From: CAWANP01 sp963783445
Lineage (GTDB): Bacteria > Chloroflexota > Anaerolineae > JAAYZQ01
Direction: 5' to 3'
DNA length: 64,000 nucleotides
Assembly: GCA_963783445.1 (NCBI GenBank)
Contig: CAWANP010000006.1
Coordinates: 124,001 to 188,000, forward strand
Shown: positions 46,782 to 54,766 of the stretch, piece after piece
Layout: the number at the start of each line of letters is the position of its first letter
Numbering within the stretch: the first letter of the stretch is position 1
Notes under the pieces: generated by a model
Seen by the model: only the letters and a program-made list of their open reading frames with translations
Database searches by the model: none
What the model was told of the DNA's origin: nothing
Position numbers and translations under genes: made by a program

Positions 46782-47664
46782 CTAGATGATGTCCGCAAAG
46801 GTGCGTTCGGTGCGCCGGAAAAAGAACAGCGCCGCTGACCAGGACCAGCGAGCGTGATGAGCGATCGAGACGGCGAACAGCGGGCCAGGCGGCTGGGCAT
46901 CGGCCAGATAGTCGCCCAGCAGCGCCCAGCGAAAGCCCTCGACCACGCCCGTCATGGGGTTCAGCGCCAGCAGCCAGCGGCACTGCTCCGGGATCAGCGT
47001 GGTGCCATAGACCACGGGCGTCAGGTACATCCAGATCTGGACCAGGAAGGGGACCAGGTAGTTGACGTCGCGGTAGCGCACGTTCAGGGCCGACAGCCAC
47101 AGGCCAAAGCCCAGGGCGGTAGCCATGGCCAGCAGCAGAAAGACGGGCAGCAGCACGACGGCCGGCGTGGGCGCGATGCGGTAGAAGACCATCATGCCGA
47201 TCAGCACCAGAAAGGCGATGGCAAAATCGACCAGGCCCGAGAGCACGCCGCAGATGGGGATGACCAGCCGCGGGAAGTAGACCTTGGTGATGAGGTGGGC
47301 GCTGTTCCACCAGGCTGGTGGACGATCGGGTCAGCGACGCTGGCGAAATAGTTCCAGGGCAGCAGGGCCGACGTAGAGAAAGACGGGATAGGGCACGTCG
47401 CCCGACGGCACGTCCAGCAGCCGCCAAAGAGCACGCTAAAGACGACCATGCTGACCACCGGCTGGAGCACGATCCAGGCCACGCCCAGCGCCGTCTGCTT
47501 GTAGCGGACCTTGAGGTCGCGCCAGACCAGGAAGTAGAGCAGCTCCCGGTATTCCCACACGTCGCGCAGGCTCAGGGCGAGCCCAGCCGCGGGTGGGCTC
47601 GATGACGATGGTGGGGACGCTGTCCCCTGGTTCCTGGGGTAGCACTCGCCGTGGCCTGAGCCAT
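46782..47664 (-). CDS. Polysaccharide ABC exporter permease (Wzm-like), frameshifted
   Basis: Start ATG 47664 directly follows the epimerase stop (TAGGAATG). Pieces: VPTIVIEPTRGWA in one frame, then SLRDVWEYRELLYFLVWRDL plus KVRYKQTALGVAWIVLQPVV, the conserved N-terminus and first helix of ABC-2 polysaccharide permeases. Next comes a segment around LLPWNYFA, and then MLSGLVDFAIAFLVLIGMMV, LNVRYRDVNYLVPFLVQIWM plus YLTPVVYGTTLIPEQ and NPMTGVVEGFRWALLGDYLA, ending FRRTERTFADII. At least four frame changes. With the Wzt-like ATPase it should export a lipid-linked glycan across the membrane. Estimated ~292 residues. Confidence 0.8.
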
Positions 47665-47666
47665 TC

Positions 47667-48700
47667 CTACTTGCTCGCCTTCCGTGCTGGCTCATGTACC
47701 AATCCACCGTGCGCCTCAGACCTTCTTCAAAATCCACCTGGGCCTGGAAGCCGAAGGCCTGCCTGGCCCGGCTGGTATCCAGGCAGCGGCGCGGCTGGCC
47801 GTCGGGCTTGCTGGTGTCCCACACGATCTCGCCCTCGAAGCCGGTCAGCCGGGCGATGAGCGGCACCAGCTCGCGGATGCTGATCTCCAAGCCCGAGCCC
47901 AGGTTCACCGGCTCGGGGCCGTCGTAGCGCTCGGCGGCCAGCAGGATGCCCTCGGCCGCGTCCTCCACGTAGAGGAACTCGCGGGTGGCCCAGCCGGTGC
48001 CCCAGACGGCGACCTGGTCGTCGCCGCGTTCCTGGGCGTCCACGCACTTCTTGATGAGCGCCGGGATGACGTGCGAGGAGGCCGGGTCGAAGTTGTCGCC
48101 GGGGCCGTAGAGGTTGACCGGCAGCAGGTAGATGGCATTGAAGCCGTACTGCTGCCGGTAGGCCTGGGCCTGGACCAGCAGCATCTTCTTGGCCAGGCCG
48201 TAGGGCGCGTTGGTCTCCTCGGGGTAGCCGTTCCACAGGTCATCTTCGCGGAAGGGGACGGGCGTGAACTTGGGATAGGCGCAGATGGTGCCGATGGCCA
48301 CAAATTTGGCGACAGCGTTCTGCCTGGCCGCTTCCATCAGCTGCGCGCCCATCATCAGGTTGTCGTAGAAGAACTCGCCGGGGCGCTGGCGGTTGTCGCC
48401 GATGCCGCCCACGTTGCCGGCCAGGTGCAGGATCATGGATGTCCGGCCTCTGGTCTTGGGCCCTGGATCCGTGATGCCAGAATCGTGGAAGAGCTGCTGG
48501 ATGGCGTCCCAGCGGCGCAGGTCATAGTCTGCCTTGCGGGGGACAATGATCTGATCGTCGTCCAGGCCGCGGACACGCAGGGCGTCCACCAGGTGGCTGC
48601 CCAGGAAGCCGGCGCCGCCGGTGACGATCACCTTGGTGTCTGTCCAATCAAATTCGGGCCAGTGTTTTTCCTGCGTCATCTGCTGATCCTGCTCATGCAT
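47667..48700 (-). CDS. NAD-dependent epimerase/reductase (GDP-L-fucose synthase-like)
   Basis: An extended SDR enzyme, ~343 residues. TKVIVTGGAGFLGSHLVDAL binds the dinucleotide; LHLAGNVGGI, IGTICAYPKFTPVPFREDDL and the catalytic YGLAKKM (YxxxK) follow; then AIYLLPVNLYGPGDNFDPAS, TREFLYVEDAAEGILLAAER, NLGSGLEISIRELVPLIA and WDTSKPDGQPRRCLDTSRAR. These details (NxYGPGDNF, REFLYVxD, KPDGxPR) fit GDP-fucose-synthase-type enzymes. Start is ATG 48700 or 48679. A one-base change near 47695 lets it end HEPARKASK just before the Wzm start; as sequenced it runs on into the permease frame. It likely supplies a deoxy-sugar donor. Confidence 0.85.
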
Positions 48701-49038
48701 TGCTTGACTTCTCAAGTTCATCCAAAGGGGATCCGGACTTTGCCAAACTGCGCTTGGAGGAACGGGACTGCTCGATGATGGCCGGGTTCAGAAGCGGAGA
48801 GGTATTACTCACGGTGGGCATAGGCTAAATCTTCCTCGATTCTTCTCCCCGTAGTGCCGTGGTATGCTGCGCTTGCCTAGCAAATGGCCGAACTCGTACT
48901 TTACATCCTGGCCAGATCTCTGGCCTTGCCAAATGACAGCGCTTCCTGGCTGTACAAGGCGACGGCCAGTTCAACGAGCAAGCCCTTTTCCATCCGCGTC
49001 ACCCTCTCTCCCCATCTCCCCCTCCCCCTCATCCGCTC
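48701..49038. repeat. Intergenic stretch with CT-rich tract
   Basis: About 340 bases between the epimerase start and the radical SAM stop. 48995-49030 is a CTCTCCCCATCTCCCCC-type tract like those at 24.6, 26.6 and 27.8 kb. No coding potential or clear promoter is seen in the rest. Confidence 0.6.
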
Positions 49039-50743
49039 TCACCGCATCCACCCCAACGCCTGCCAGCCCACATTCACCGCCGACTTGAAGGACTGCCAGT
49101 TGTTCATGCTCTTCAGAAAGGTCCACATCGGCCCGGGCCGCAGGGCCCACTCGCGGAAGGCGCGCCGGGCCCAGTACTCGATGCGCTCCGCCGGCAGCCC
49201 CGGATAGTCTAGCACGGTTGACTCGTCCATGTCAACCTCCTCCCAGGTCGTGCCGGGCGGAACCAGCCCTTCTCCACCACCTCGAAGAAGAAGGGCGTGC
49301 CGGGATAGGGCGCGGCGATGTGGAACAGGGCCAGGTCCAGCGGCAGCTTTTTGGAGAATCGATGGTCTGCCTGGATCGTCTCCTCCGTCTCGCCGGGCAG
49401 GCCGATGATGAAATAGCCCCAGTTCATGATGCCGGCGTCCTTGCTCCAGTGCAGCGCGCGGGCGATCTTCTCGTCCGGTGGTGCCCTTGCGCACCCGCTT
49501 GCGGATGTCCTCGTTGGCGCTCTCGATGCCCCAACTGATGATCCAGCAGCCGGCGCGGCCCATCAGCTGCCAGCATCTCTGGGTCCACAAAATCCACGCG
49601 GCTGTTGCAGGTCCACTTGAAATCCAGGCCCTGGCGGACCATGCCCTCGCAGATGCCCATCACCTGCTCGCGGTTGACGGTGAACAGGTCGGCGTACATG
49701 TGGACGTTGCGCATGCCCAGGTCCCAGCAGCAGTTCCAGCTCGGCCAGCATGTTCTCGGGCGAGCGGACGCGCACCGAGTAGCCATAGCTGACGTGTTTG
49801 ATGCAGAACGTGCAGCCGGCCGGGCAGCCGCGGCTGGTGACGATAAAGGTATAGGGCCCGCGGATCTTGGGCGCCCGGTACTGGTCCCAGGGCAGCAGGT
49901 GGTGCAGGGGCAGCGGCAGGTCGTCCAGGTCGCGGATAAAGGGCCGGTCGGGGTTGACGCGGATCTGGCAGCTGCCGGTCGTCCGTCCAGTTCGCGCCAG
50001 ACGAGGCCTTTGATGGCGGCGAGTGGCTGCTCCGGGTTGTGCCTGCCAGGCGGGCTGCCAGTCGGGGTCTGCATCGCGGAACAGCGTCTGCCAGTCGGAC
50101 GCACGCCTGACATCTTGCGCAGGTGCCGCTCCACTCTGCATCCCGCCGGACCGTCTCTCCGCTCTGCCGCTGTCCACTCTGCCCTCCTCCAGCGTATCGA
50201 TCAGCTCGCGCAGCGTCAGTTCCGGCTCGCCGCGCAGGACAAAGTCCAGCGTGGGAAAGGCCTCCATGGTCTCCAGGGGCATGGGCGTGACGTGGGTGCC
50301 AAAGGCGATGGTGCGGGCGCCCAGGCAGCGGGCCAGGAAGGCGCCGCGCATGTCGTTGGTCAGGGTCGGGGCGGTCACCTGGGTGACATAGTAGCGCTGG
50401 GCGCTTTCTCCGCCAGCAGCTTCTCAAAGTCCTCCCAGGTCATGCGGCCGGGGATGGCGTCGACGACTGCCACCGAGTAGTCCGGGTGGAGCAGGGCGGC
50501 CAGCTGGGCCAGGCTGACCTGGGGCCAGATCATGTTCTCGCGGCTGCGGCGGCCCACGCGGTGCTGGCTGCGGATCCAGATGCCGCCGTCGGGCGCGGGC
50601 GGATTGACCAGCAGCACGTCCACGGCCCCTTCGGGCCGGGCCGCCGTGGGCAGCTCTGTGCGCGCCTGGCGCACGTCGGGAAACTGAGCCTGGGGCAGCG
50701 GGCGTACCGGCCGGTTTCCCAGGTTCTCGTTGATCAGGCTCAT
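49039..50743 (-). CDS. B12-binding-domain radical SAM protein, heavily frameshifted
   Basis: Reconstructed ~565 residues. N-terminal B12-type domain: VDVLLVNPPAPDGGIWIRSQ, WPQVSLAQLAALLHPDYSVA, VVDAIPGRMTWEDFEKLLAE, then TIAFGTHVTPMPLETMEAFP and VLRGEPELTLRELIDTLEEG. The radical SAM core has SRGCPAGCTFCIKHVSYGYS (CxxxCxxC for the 4Fe-4S cluster), ENMLAELELLL, MRNVHMYADLFTVNREQVMG, WTCNSRVDFVDPEML, WIISWGIESANEDIRKRVRK and MNWGYFIIGLPGETEETIQA. It ends MKSMNNWQSFKSAVNVGWQA-like. At least six frame changes. Members act in lipid, hopanoid or tetrapyrrole chemistry among others; no substrate can be assigned. A promoter-like pair lies at 50754-50782. Confidence 0.78.
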
Positions 50744-50753
50744 AATGGGTTGA

Positions 50754-50782
50754 ATTCTACCATAGTTGTGGGTTTACCACAA
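50754..50782 (-). promoter_or_regulatory. Possible promoter for the radical SAM gene
   Basis: Minus strand TTGTGG (50782-50777), 17-base spacer, TAGAAT (50759-50754), ending about 10 bases before the ATG. The -35 element touches the left TTCGA repeat. Confidence 0.4.
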
Positions 50783-50807
50783 GTTCGAAGTTCGATGTTC
50801 GAAGTAC
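50781..50807. repeat. Left TTCGA inverted repeat flanking four-helix-bundle copy 2
   Basis: AAGTTCGAAGTTCGATGTTC and GAAGTAC. The 17-mer at 50788-50804 matches the complement of 51243-51259 in 15 of 17 positions. Confidence 0.85.
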
Positions 50808-50830
50808 GGTACTCTATGTGTGGGTCGTGC

Positions 50831-51223
50831 TCATCCCGTGCGCTGGGTCTTTCTAGGATCGGGATTGTTGCGAAGGTAGCGGATGAAGCCTCCAATCAGT
50901 CCTTTGGCCTTCTGGGACTGCTGGTAGAGTCGGTCGAACTCTTCTTGGGTGATGTAGGTCAGGTCCAGGGCGATGTAGAGGAGGGATTGGACTTCTGAGG
51001 CGGAGCGCCGGGCGAAACCGAGGAAGCGGATGGTTTCTCTGTTCGAGTCGCAATCAAAGCCCTCGGCGATGTTGGCCATGATGGAGATGGCAGCGCCTTG
51101 AATTTGATCGCGGAGACGATAGTCGCGGGCGAAAGGCTCCTGCCGCGTGCTGGCGTATACCATCTGTACCAGCTCACGCGCAGCCTGCCAGCCCTTCAGC
51201 TCCTCAAACCGCTCAATCGCCAT
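50831..51223 (-). CDS. Four-helix-bundle protein (23S rRNA-IVP / TIGR02436 family), copy 2
   Basis: 130 residues, intact and helical. Family landmarks: MAIERFEELKGWQAARELVQ, FARDYRLRDQIQGAAISIMA plus NIAEGFDCDSNRE (the conserved SxxxNIAEG turn), TIRFLGFARRSASEVQSLLY and LDLTYITQEEFDRLYQQSQK. ATG 51223 is preceded by GAGGAGG. It differs clearly in sequence from copy 1 at 24757-25143, so this is not a recent duplication. Inverted TTCGA repeats lie 23 bases after its stop and 7 bases before its start, bracketing the gene tightly. Function unknown. Confidence 0.88.
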   Translation of the reverse strand: MAIERFEELKGWQAARELVQMVYASTRQEPFARDYRLRDQIQGAAISIMANIAEGFDCDSNRETIRFLGFARRSASEVQSLLYIALDLTYITQEEFDRLYQQSQKAKGLIGGFIRYLRNNPDPRKTQRTG

Positions 51224-51230
51224 ATCCTCC

Positions 51231-51277
51231 TCGAACCCCGAACCTCGACCATCGAACTTGAAACCTCGAACTTTGTA
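51231..51277. repeat. Right TTCGA inverted repeat flanking four-helix-bundle copy 2
   Basis: Units TCGAACC/CCTCGAA at 51231-51277, complementary in type to the left repeat. It ends at the stop codon of the acyltransferase gene and covers the start region of the four-helix-bundle gene. Confidence 0.85.
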
Positions 51278-52009
51278 CTAGAAATAGACCGGCCCTTCCG
51301 GCGGTGGATCGTCACCCGAAATGGTCTTCACCTCGCGCGCTGGGACGCCGGCGACGACCGTATGGGCTGGCACGTCCTTGGTAACGACCGCGCCGGCAGC
51401 GACGACGGCGCCACGGCCGATGTGTACCCCATCGGTGACGATGGCGCCGGCGCCGATCCAGACGTCATCCTCGACGGTGATGCCCTGGGCCGTGATGCCC
51501 TGGTCGATGAAAGGCCGTTCGGGGTCGGAAAACACGTGGTCCACGGCGGCCAGTTGAACCAAGGGCGAGGTATAGACACGGTCGCCGATGGTGATGCCGC
51601 CCTGGCCGCGCAGCACGTTAAACTCGCCGATGAGGCTGTCGCGCCCGATCTTGATGCCGGCGTGGGGCAGGTCGCGAAAGTTGTAGACGTGCAGTTCGGC
51701 GTGGTGCATCACCAGGGTATTCTCGCCGATCTCGATGCCGCCGGGGCAGGCGTGCAGGTACACGCCCTCATCCAGGTAGACGCCCTTGCCCAGGCGTATC
51801 TGGCCGGCGAAGCGGATGCGCACGCCGCGCTCGATGGCGACCGTGCCCTCTAGCCTCATGATGAGCCGGTAGGCCAGGGCGCGCAGGCCGATGCCGGCGA
51901 TGGTGGGTATCCAGCCAAAGAGCGACAGGATCAACTGTTCCCAGAGATAGCGCCGCAGGCTGCTGGCCTGGCGGGAGAGATAGAGACGAGGGCTGTGGCT
52001 GACGGTCAT
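51278..52009 (-). CDS. Hexapeptide-repeat acyltransferase (O-acetyltransferase-like)
   Basis: About 243 residues from ATG 52009 (a longer frame to 52126 lacks support). A short N-terminal hydrophobic segment (YLWEQLILSLFGWIPTIAGI) precedes a left-handed beta-helix of hexapeptide repeats: IRFAGQIRLGKGVYLDEGVY, IEIGENTLVMHHAELHVYN, ITIGDRVYTSPLVQLAAVDH, then the conserved DVWIGAGAIVTDGVHIGRGA plus VVAAGAVVTKDVPAHTVVAG. Likely O-acetylates a sugar in the glycan using acetyl-CoA. The gene is intact and diverges from the antitoxin promoter. Confidence 0.88.
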   Translation of the reverse strand: MTVSHSPRLYLSRQASSLRRYLWEQLILSLFGWIPTIAGIGLRALAYRLIMRLEGTVAIERGVRIRFAGQIRLGKGVYLDEGVYLHACPGGIEIGENTLVMHHAELHVYNFRDLPHAGIKIGRDSLIGEFNVLRGQGGITIGDRVYTSPLVQLAAVDHVFSDPERPFIDQGITAQGITVEDDVWIGAGAIVTDGVHIGRGAVVAAGAVVTKDVPAHTVVAGVPAREVKTISGDDPPPEGPVYF

Positions 52010-52045
52010 GGGCGAAGAGTGGTCGACAGTGCCAATCCGACCTCC

Positions 52046-52074
52046 TTGACTAGGGCAGGGATCGCTGCTATAAT
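52046..52074 (+). promoter_or_regulatory. Sigma70-type promoter for the TumA-like antitoxin gene
   Basis: TTGACT (52046-52051), 17-base spacer, TATAAT (52069-52074), about 40 bases before the ATG at 52117. Confidence 0.75.
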
Positions 52075-52116
52075 CATGATTGTGGCGTACGTTATTCCGA
52101 TAGGGAGGGAATCCCA

Positions 52117-52407
52117 ATGTCTGCAATCACACTGGTTTCCCCTACTGAGCGTCCTTTGAAGGCCTTGGTAGAGGCGGCGCTCGAGAACGAACTGCGCTTG
52201 TTGCACGCCGGTATCTGGCGGACTGAAGAACGCCTGCAGAGCTTTGAGTCCAAGTACGGACTCTCTTCCAGCGCGTTCCTCCGACGGTACGAGAACGATG
52301 AACTGGCCGAGAGTCTGGACTATGCAGAGTGGGTAGGTGAGATGCGCTTGCTCACGCGCTTGCGTGAAAAAGCTCACACTCTGCAGGAGATCCAGATTGA
52401 GAATTGA
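52117..52407 (+). CDS. TumA-like antitoxin (small helical protein)
   Basis: 96 residues: ALVEAALENELRLLHAGIWR, TEERLQSFESKYGLSSSAFL plus RRYENDELAESLDYAEW, EMRLLTRLREKAHTLQEIQI. This pattern of a helical protein with ExELRLL...RTEERLxxFExxYG...F is what I associate with proteins encoded next to TumE-family toxins. It has its own promoter and a GGGAGGGAA site before the ATG. The downstream toxin gene overlaps its end but is only a fragment, leaving an apparently orphan antitoxin. Family assignment is from memory of the pattern, not a search. Confidence 0.6.
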   Translation: MSAITLVSPTERPLKALVEAALENELRLLHAGIWRTEERLQSFESKYGLSSSAFLRRYENDELAESLDYAEWVGEMRLLTRLREKAHTLQEIQIEN

Positions 52408-52519
52408 AGCCTACCCTCATCACAAGCACGACGCCGAGGAACACAAGGTCGTGGCGTCAGCAGCCCCGGACTTGGCCGCTGTGCTCAGGGAGATCGAAGG
52501 TCTGGTAATCTTACCCTGA
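52397..52519 (+). pseudogene. C-terminal remnant of a TumE-like toxin
   Basis: 41 codons read LRIEAYPHHKHDAEEHKVVA, then APDLAAVLREIEGLVILP. The PHHKH segment followed by a helix of the VLxEIE type is what ends TumE/DUF6516 proteins, which are normally about 110 residues. The N-terminal two thirds are absent: the fragment starts at or near a TTG inside the end of the antitoxin gene. It is either a deletion derivative or a collapsed assembly. Confidence 0.5.
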
Positions 52520-52528
52520 TACGAACAG

Positions 52529-54349
52529 CTAGTGGCTCTCTGCCGCCTGCCGCATCCATTCCGCCCGCTCCTCATCCCCAATGTGTTCGTACCAAAAGAT
52601 CCGCGCATCGAGCTGGCCCTGATCTTTGTTTACGCCGGCCCATAACTCCCGTCCCTCCTCCAGACGCCCGTTGGCGATGAGGGCCTCGCCGTATAGCTGG
52701 CGCGTGGTTGCGCTCTCGGGTTCGGCGGCGTAGGCGGCCTCCAGGTGGGCCAGGGCACTCCCGTACTGGCGCAACGACAGCTCGATCATGCCCAGGCGCC
52801 GGTTGGCGGTGGCGTTGCCGGGGTCGAAGGTCAGCGCGCGCTGGAACTCGGCCACGGGCTGGCTCAGATCCACCTGGCGGCGTACCTCGTCCTGGATGGG
52901 CCATTCGGGCCAGGCATAGACGCCCAGCTCAGCCTGGCTCTGGTGCACCGCGCCCAGGTTCGAAGAGATCCGCGACAGCACAGGCCCGCGAAGCAGTAGC
53001 GCCAGGCCTATCAGCAGGATGAGGCCGGCGGGCAGGATCCACGATAGCCAGCGAGCCGCTGGCTTGCGCAGCCGCAGGAAGGGTACGGCGAAGGCCAGGG
53101 GTACAAAGAGCAGCAGGACGCCGCGGCTGCCGTACAGGACGTCGTCCACCAGGCCGTGGACGAGGATGATCACCAGGCTCAGGGCCGCCGCGCCCAGCGC
53201 GCCCCAGCCGGAGCGAGGCCCCCGGCGCAAGAGCCCCCGCCAGACGGCAACGGCAAAGAGGATCCACATCCAGAGCAGGGCCAGCAGGGCCAGCAGGCCC
53301 TGCTCCACGGACACGTTGAGATAGAGGTTGTGGCTGTGGACCGTGTAGCCCACGTGGCTCAGCAGGACATAGGTGGAGTAGAGCATCTGGAAGCCGCCCA
53401 GGCCGGCGCCGATGACCGGATAGTCACGTACCAGGCTGGGAGTGCTGCGCAGCAGTTCCGCCCGGCCGACGGCGGTGTTCTCGCCCGGCAGGGCCTCCAT
53501 GGCCGCTGTAATGCCGCCCGGCCAGACGAGCACAGCGACCAGGACGATGCCCAACGCACCGGCGGCCAGGCCCGCGAAGAGCCAGCCCTGTCTCTTCCTG
53601 CTACCGGTACTGAGCAGGCCGGCAAACGCCCACAGGAGGGCCAGCAGCAGTGCGGCGCCCAATGCGATCCAGGCGGCCCGCGATGTGGTCATGGCCAATC
53701 CAACAAGGGTGACTGCCAGAGCGGCAATCGCCGCCGCCAGGGCCAGCCGCTGTCTGGCCGCGCCTGGTTGTTGGGCCCGCTGGAGGTCCCGCCAGGACTG
53801 AACCGCCGCCAGCCCGGCATAGGGCACAGTCATGGCCATCAGGCCGCCCGCGACGTTGGGATGGAGGCGGTGGCCGGGAAGCCGCGGCAGCGGCGCCTGC
53901 AGGGCCCGTCCCAGCGCAGCGAGCGCCGGGATCTTGGCCGGATAGGCGTCCCAATCGTTGGTGAGCAAAAAGTAGGCCGCGATGCCTGTTCCCAGGAGGG
54001 CCAGGAGCCAGACCCGGACCCGGGGAACCGGTTCGGCGTTGGCAAAGGCATAGAAAAGGAGCACCCCACCCAGGATCTGCCAGAATTTGGGCCAGGCGGC
54101 GGCACGGTCATAGGCGGCCCAGACGGCGACGCCGGCCGTGATCAGAAAGATCAGGAGGGGCAGGTCAAAGGCCGTTCGTTTGGTGGGCTGCCCCGTATGG
54201 ACAAAGCGGATGGCCCAGGGCGCCAAGGCCAGAAGCAGCGGCCAGGGCCCTGCGCCGGGTAGAACGTACCAGATTCCGCCAGCTACAATGGCACAGGTCA
54301 GATCGAGATAGCAGAGCCAGTCGGGTGCAACTTCAGTGTGTTTGGGCAT
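52529..54349 (-). CDS. O-antigen ligase-like membrane protein with C-terminal TPR region
   Basis: 606 residues, intact. About twelve membrane helices (WPLLLALAPWAIRFVHTG, LLALLGTGIAAYFLLTNDW, VTLVGLAMTTSRAAWIALGA) and a large periplasmic loop. The Wzy_C/WaaL signature is YPVIGAGLGGFQMLYSTYVL, then VHSHNLYLNVSVEQGLLALL with the HxHN motif. After the last helices (LSWILPAGLILLIGLALLLR) come TPR-like repeats: EFQRALTFDPGNATANRRLG and ALAHLEAAYAAEPESATTRQ. Such fusions ligate or polymerise surface glycans or modify proteins. A second, broken family member sits at 27770-29244. Confidence 0.88.
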   Translation of the reverse strand: MPKHTEVAPDWLCYLDLTCAIVAGGIWYVLPGAGPWPLLLALAPWAIRFVHTGQPTKRTAFDLPLLIFLITAGVAVWAAYDRAAAWPKFWQILGGVLLFYAFANAEPVPRVRVWLLALLGTGIAAYFLLTNDWDAYPAKIPALAALGRALQAPLPRLPGHRLHPNVAGGLMAMTVPYAGLAAVQSWRDLQRAQQPGAARQRLALAAAIAALAVTLVGLAMTTSRAAWIALGAALLLALLWAFAGLLSTGSRKRQGWLFAGLAAGALGIVLVAVLVWPGGITAAMEALPGENTAVGRAELLRSTPSLVRDYPVIGAGLGGFQMLYSTYVLLSHVGYTVHSHNLYLNVSVEQGLLALLALLWMWILFAVAVWRGLLRRGPRSGWGALGAAALSLVIILVHGLVDDVLYGSRGVLLLFVPLAFAVPFLRLRKPAARWLSWILPAGLILLIGLALLLRGPVLSRISSNLGAVHQSQAELGVYAWPEWPIQDEVRRQVDLSQPVAEFQRALTFDPGNATANRRLGMIELSLRQYGSALAHLEAAYAAEPESATTRQLYGEALIANGRLEEGRELWAGVNKDQGQLDARIFWYEHIGDEERAEWMRQAAESH

Positions 54350-54415
54350 GGGTTAGCTTCGGTGGGCTGTAGCCTTGGGTGTTCATCAGCACAAGGTGCC
54401 GTTCTGCGTCTGTGT

Positions 54416-54537
54416 CAGAAACTCGTTCCTCGCGGTGCCGTCATCCCGAGTGTTCCATGTCGCGGGACGGTACTCGATGTGGCAGAAACTCGCTCCTCGG
54501 GCAGTCGTCATCCTGAACGAAGTGAAGGATCTCCGGG
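54416..54537. repeat. Tandem intergenic repeat (CAGAAACTCG...GTCATCC)
   Basis: Two 35-base copies (54416-54450 and 54483-54517) start CAGAAACTCG and end GTCATCC plus four bases. The second continues with GAACGAAGTGAAGGATCTCC, a sequence type I recall as a dispersed intergenic repeat in several phyla. Confidence 0.7.
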
Positions 54538-54633
54538 TTGTGCGCAGTGAGCTTCCCTTTCGTGCTCTTCGATGACTCGGGGCACGCTCCGCCGTTCTGA
54601 CACAATTCCTGTATCAGAATCGGCGTGGGTTCT

Positions 54634-54666
54634 GCCCTTCCGGCAGTGTTCCGCTGCCGGAGGGGC
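54634..54666. repeat. 13-bp hairpin
   Basis: GCCCTTCCGGCAG (54634-54646) pairs with CTGCCGGAGGGGC (54654-54666) apart from one wobble pair. No clear T-run follows, so terminator function is doubtful. Confidence 0.6.
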
Positions 54667-54703
54667 TCTTGGTTTCTTGCCGCAGCGCAGGTTCCTTGTA
54701 CAA

Positions 54704-54766
54704 CCTGACGCACGGTAATCCGGGCCTGACGCGCTTCAATCCTGGTCTGACGCGGGTCAGATGGCT
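54704..54766. repeat. Three tandem 21-base repeats
   Basis: Three successive units begin CCTGACGCAC, CCTGACGCGC and TCTGACGCGG; the first two also share AATCC(G/T)GG at the end. The spacing is two helical turns. Confidence 0.65.

Noticed and set aside
47684..48778. 364-codon plus-strand frame
   Set aside because: Antisense to the epimerase gene; composition is that of a complementary-frame shadow.
24757..51223. Possible diversity-generating retroelement, because four-helix-bundle proteins include Avd
   Set aside because: No reverse transcriptase, template/variable repeat pair or C-type lectin target was seen anywhere in the window.
53156..54262. 368-codon plus-strand frame rich in Gln/Gly/Arg
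   Set aside because: Antisense to the intact ligase-like gene; low-complexity shadow.
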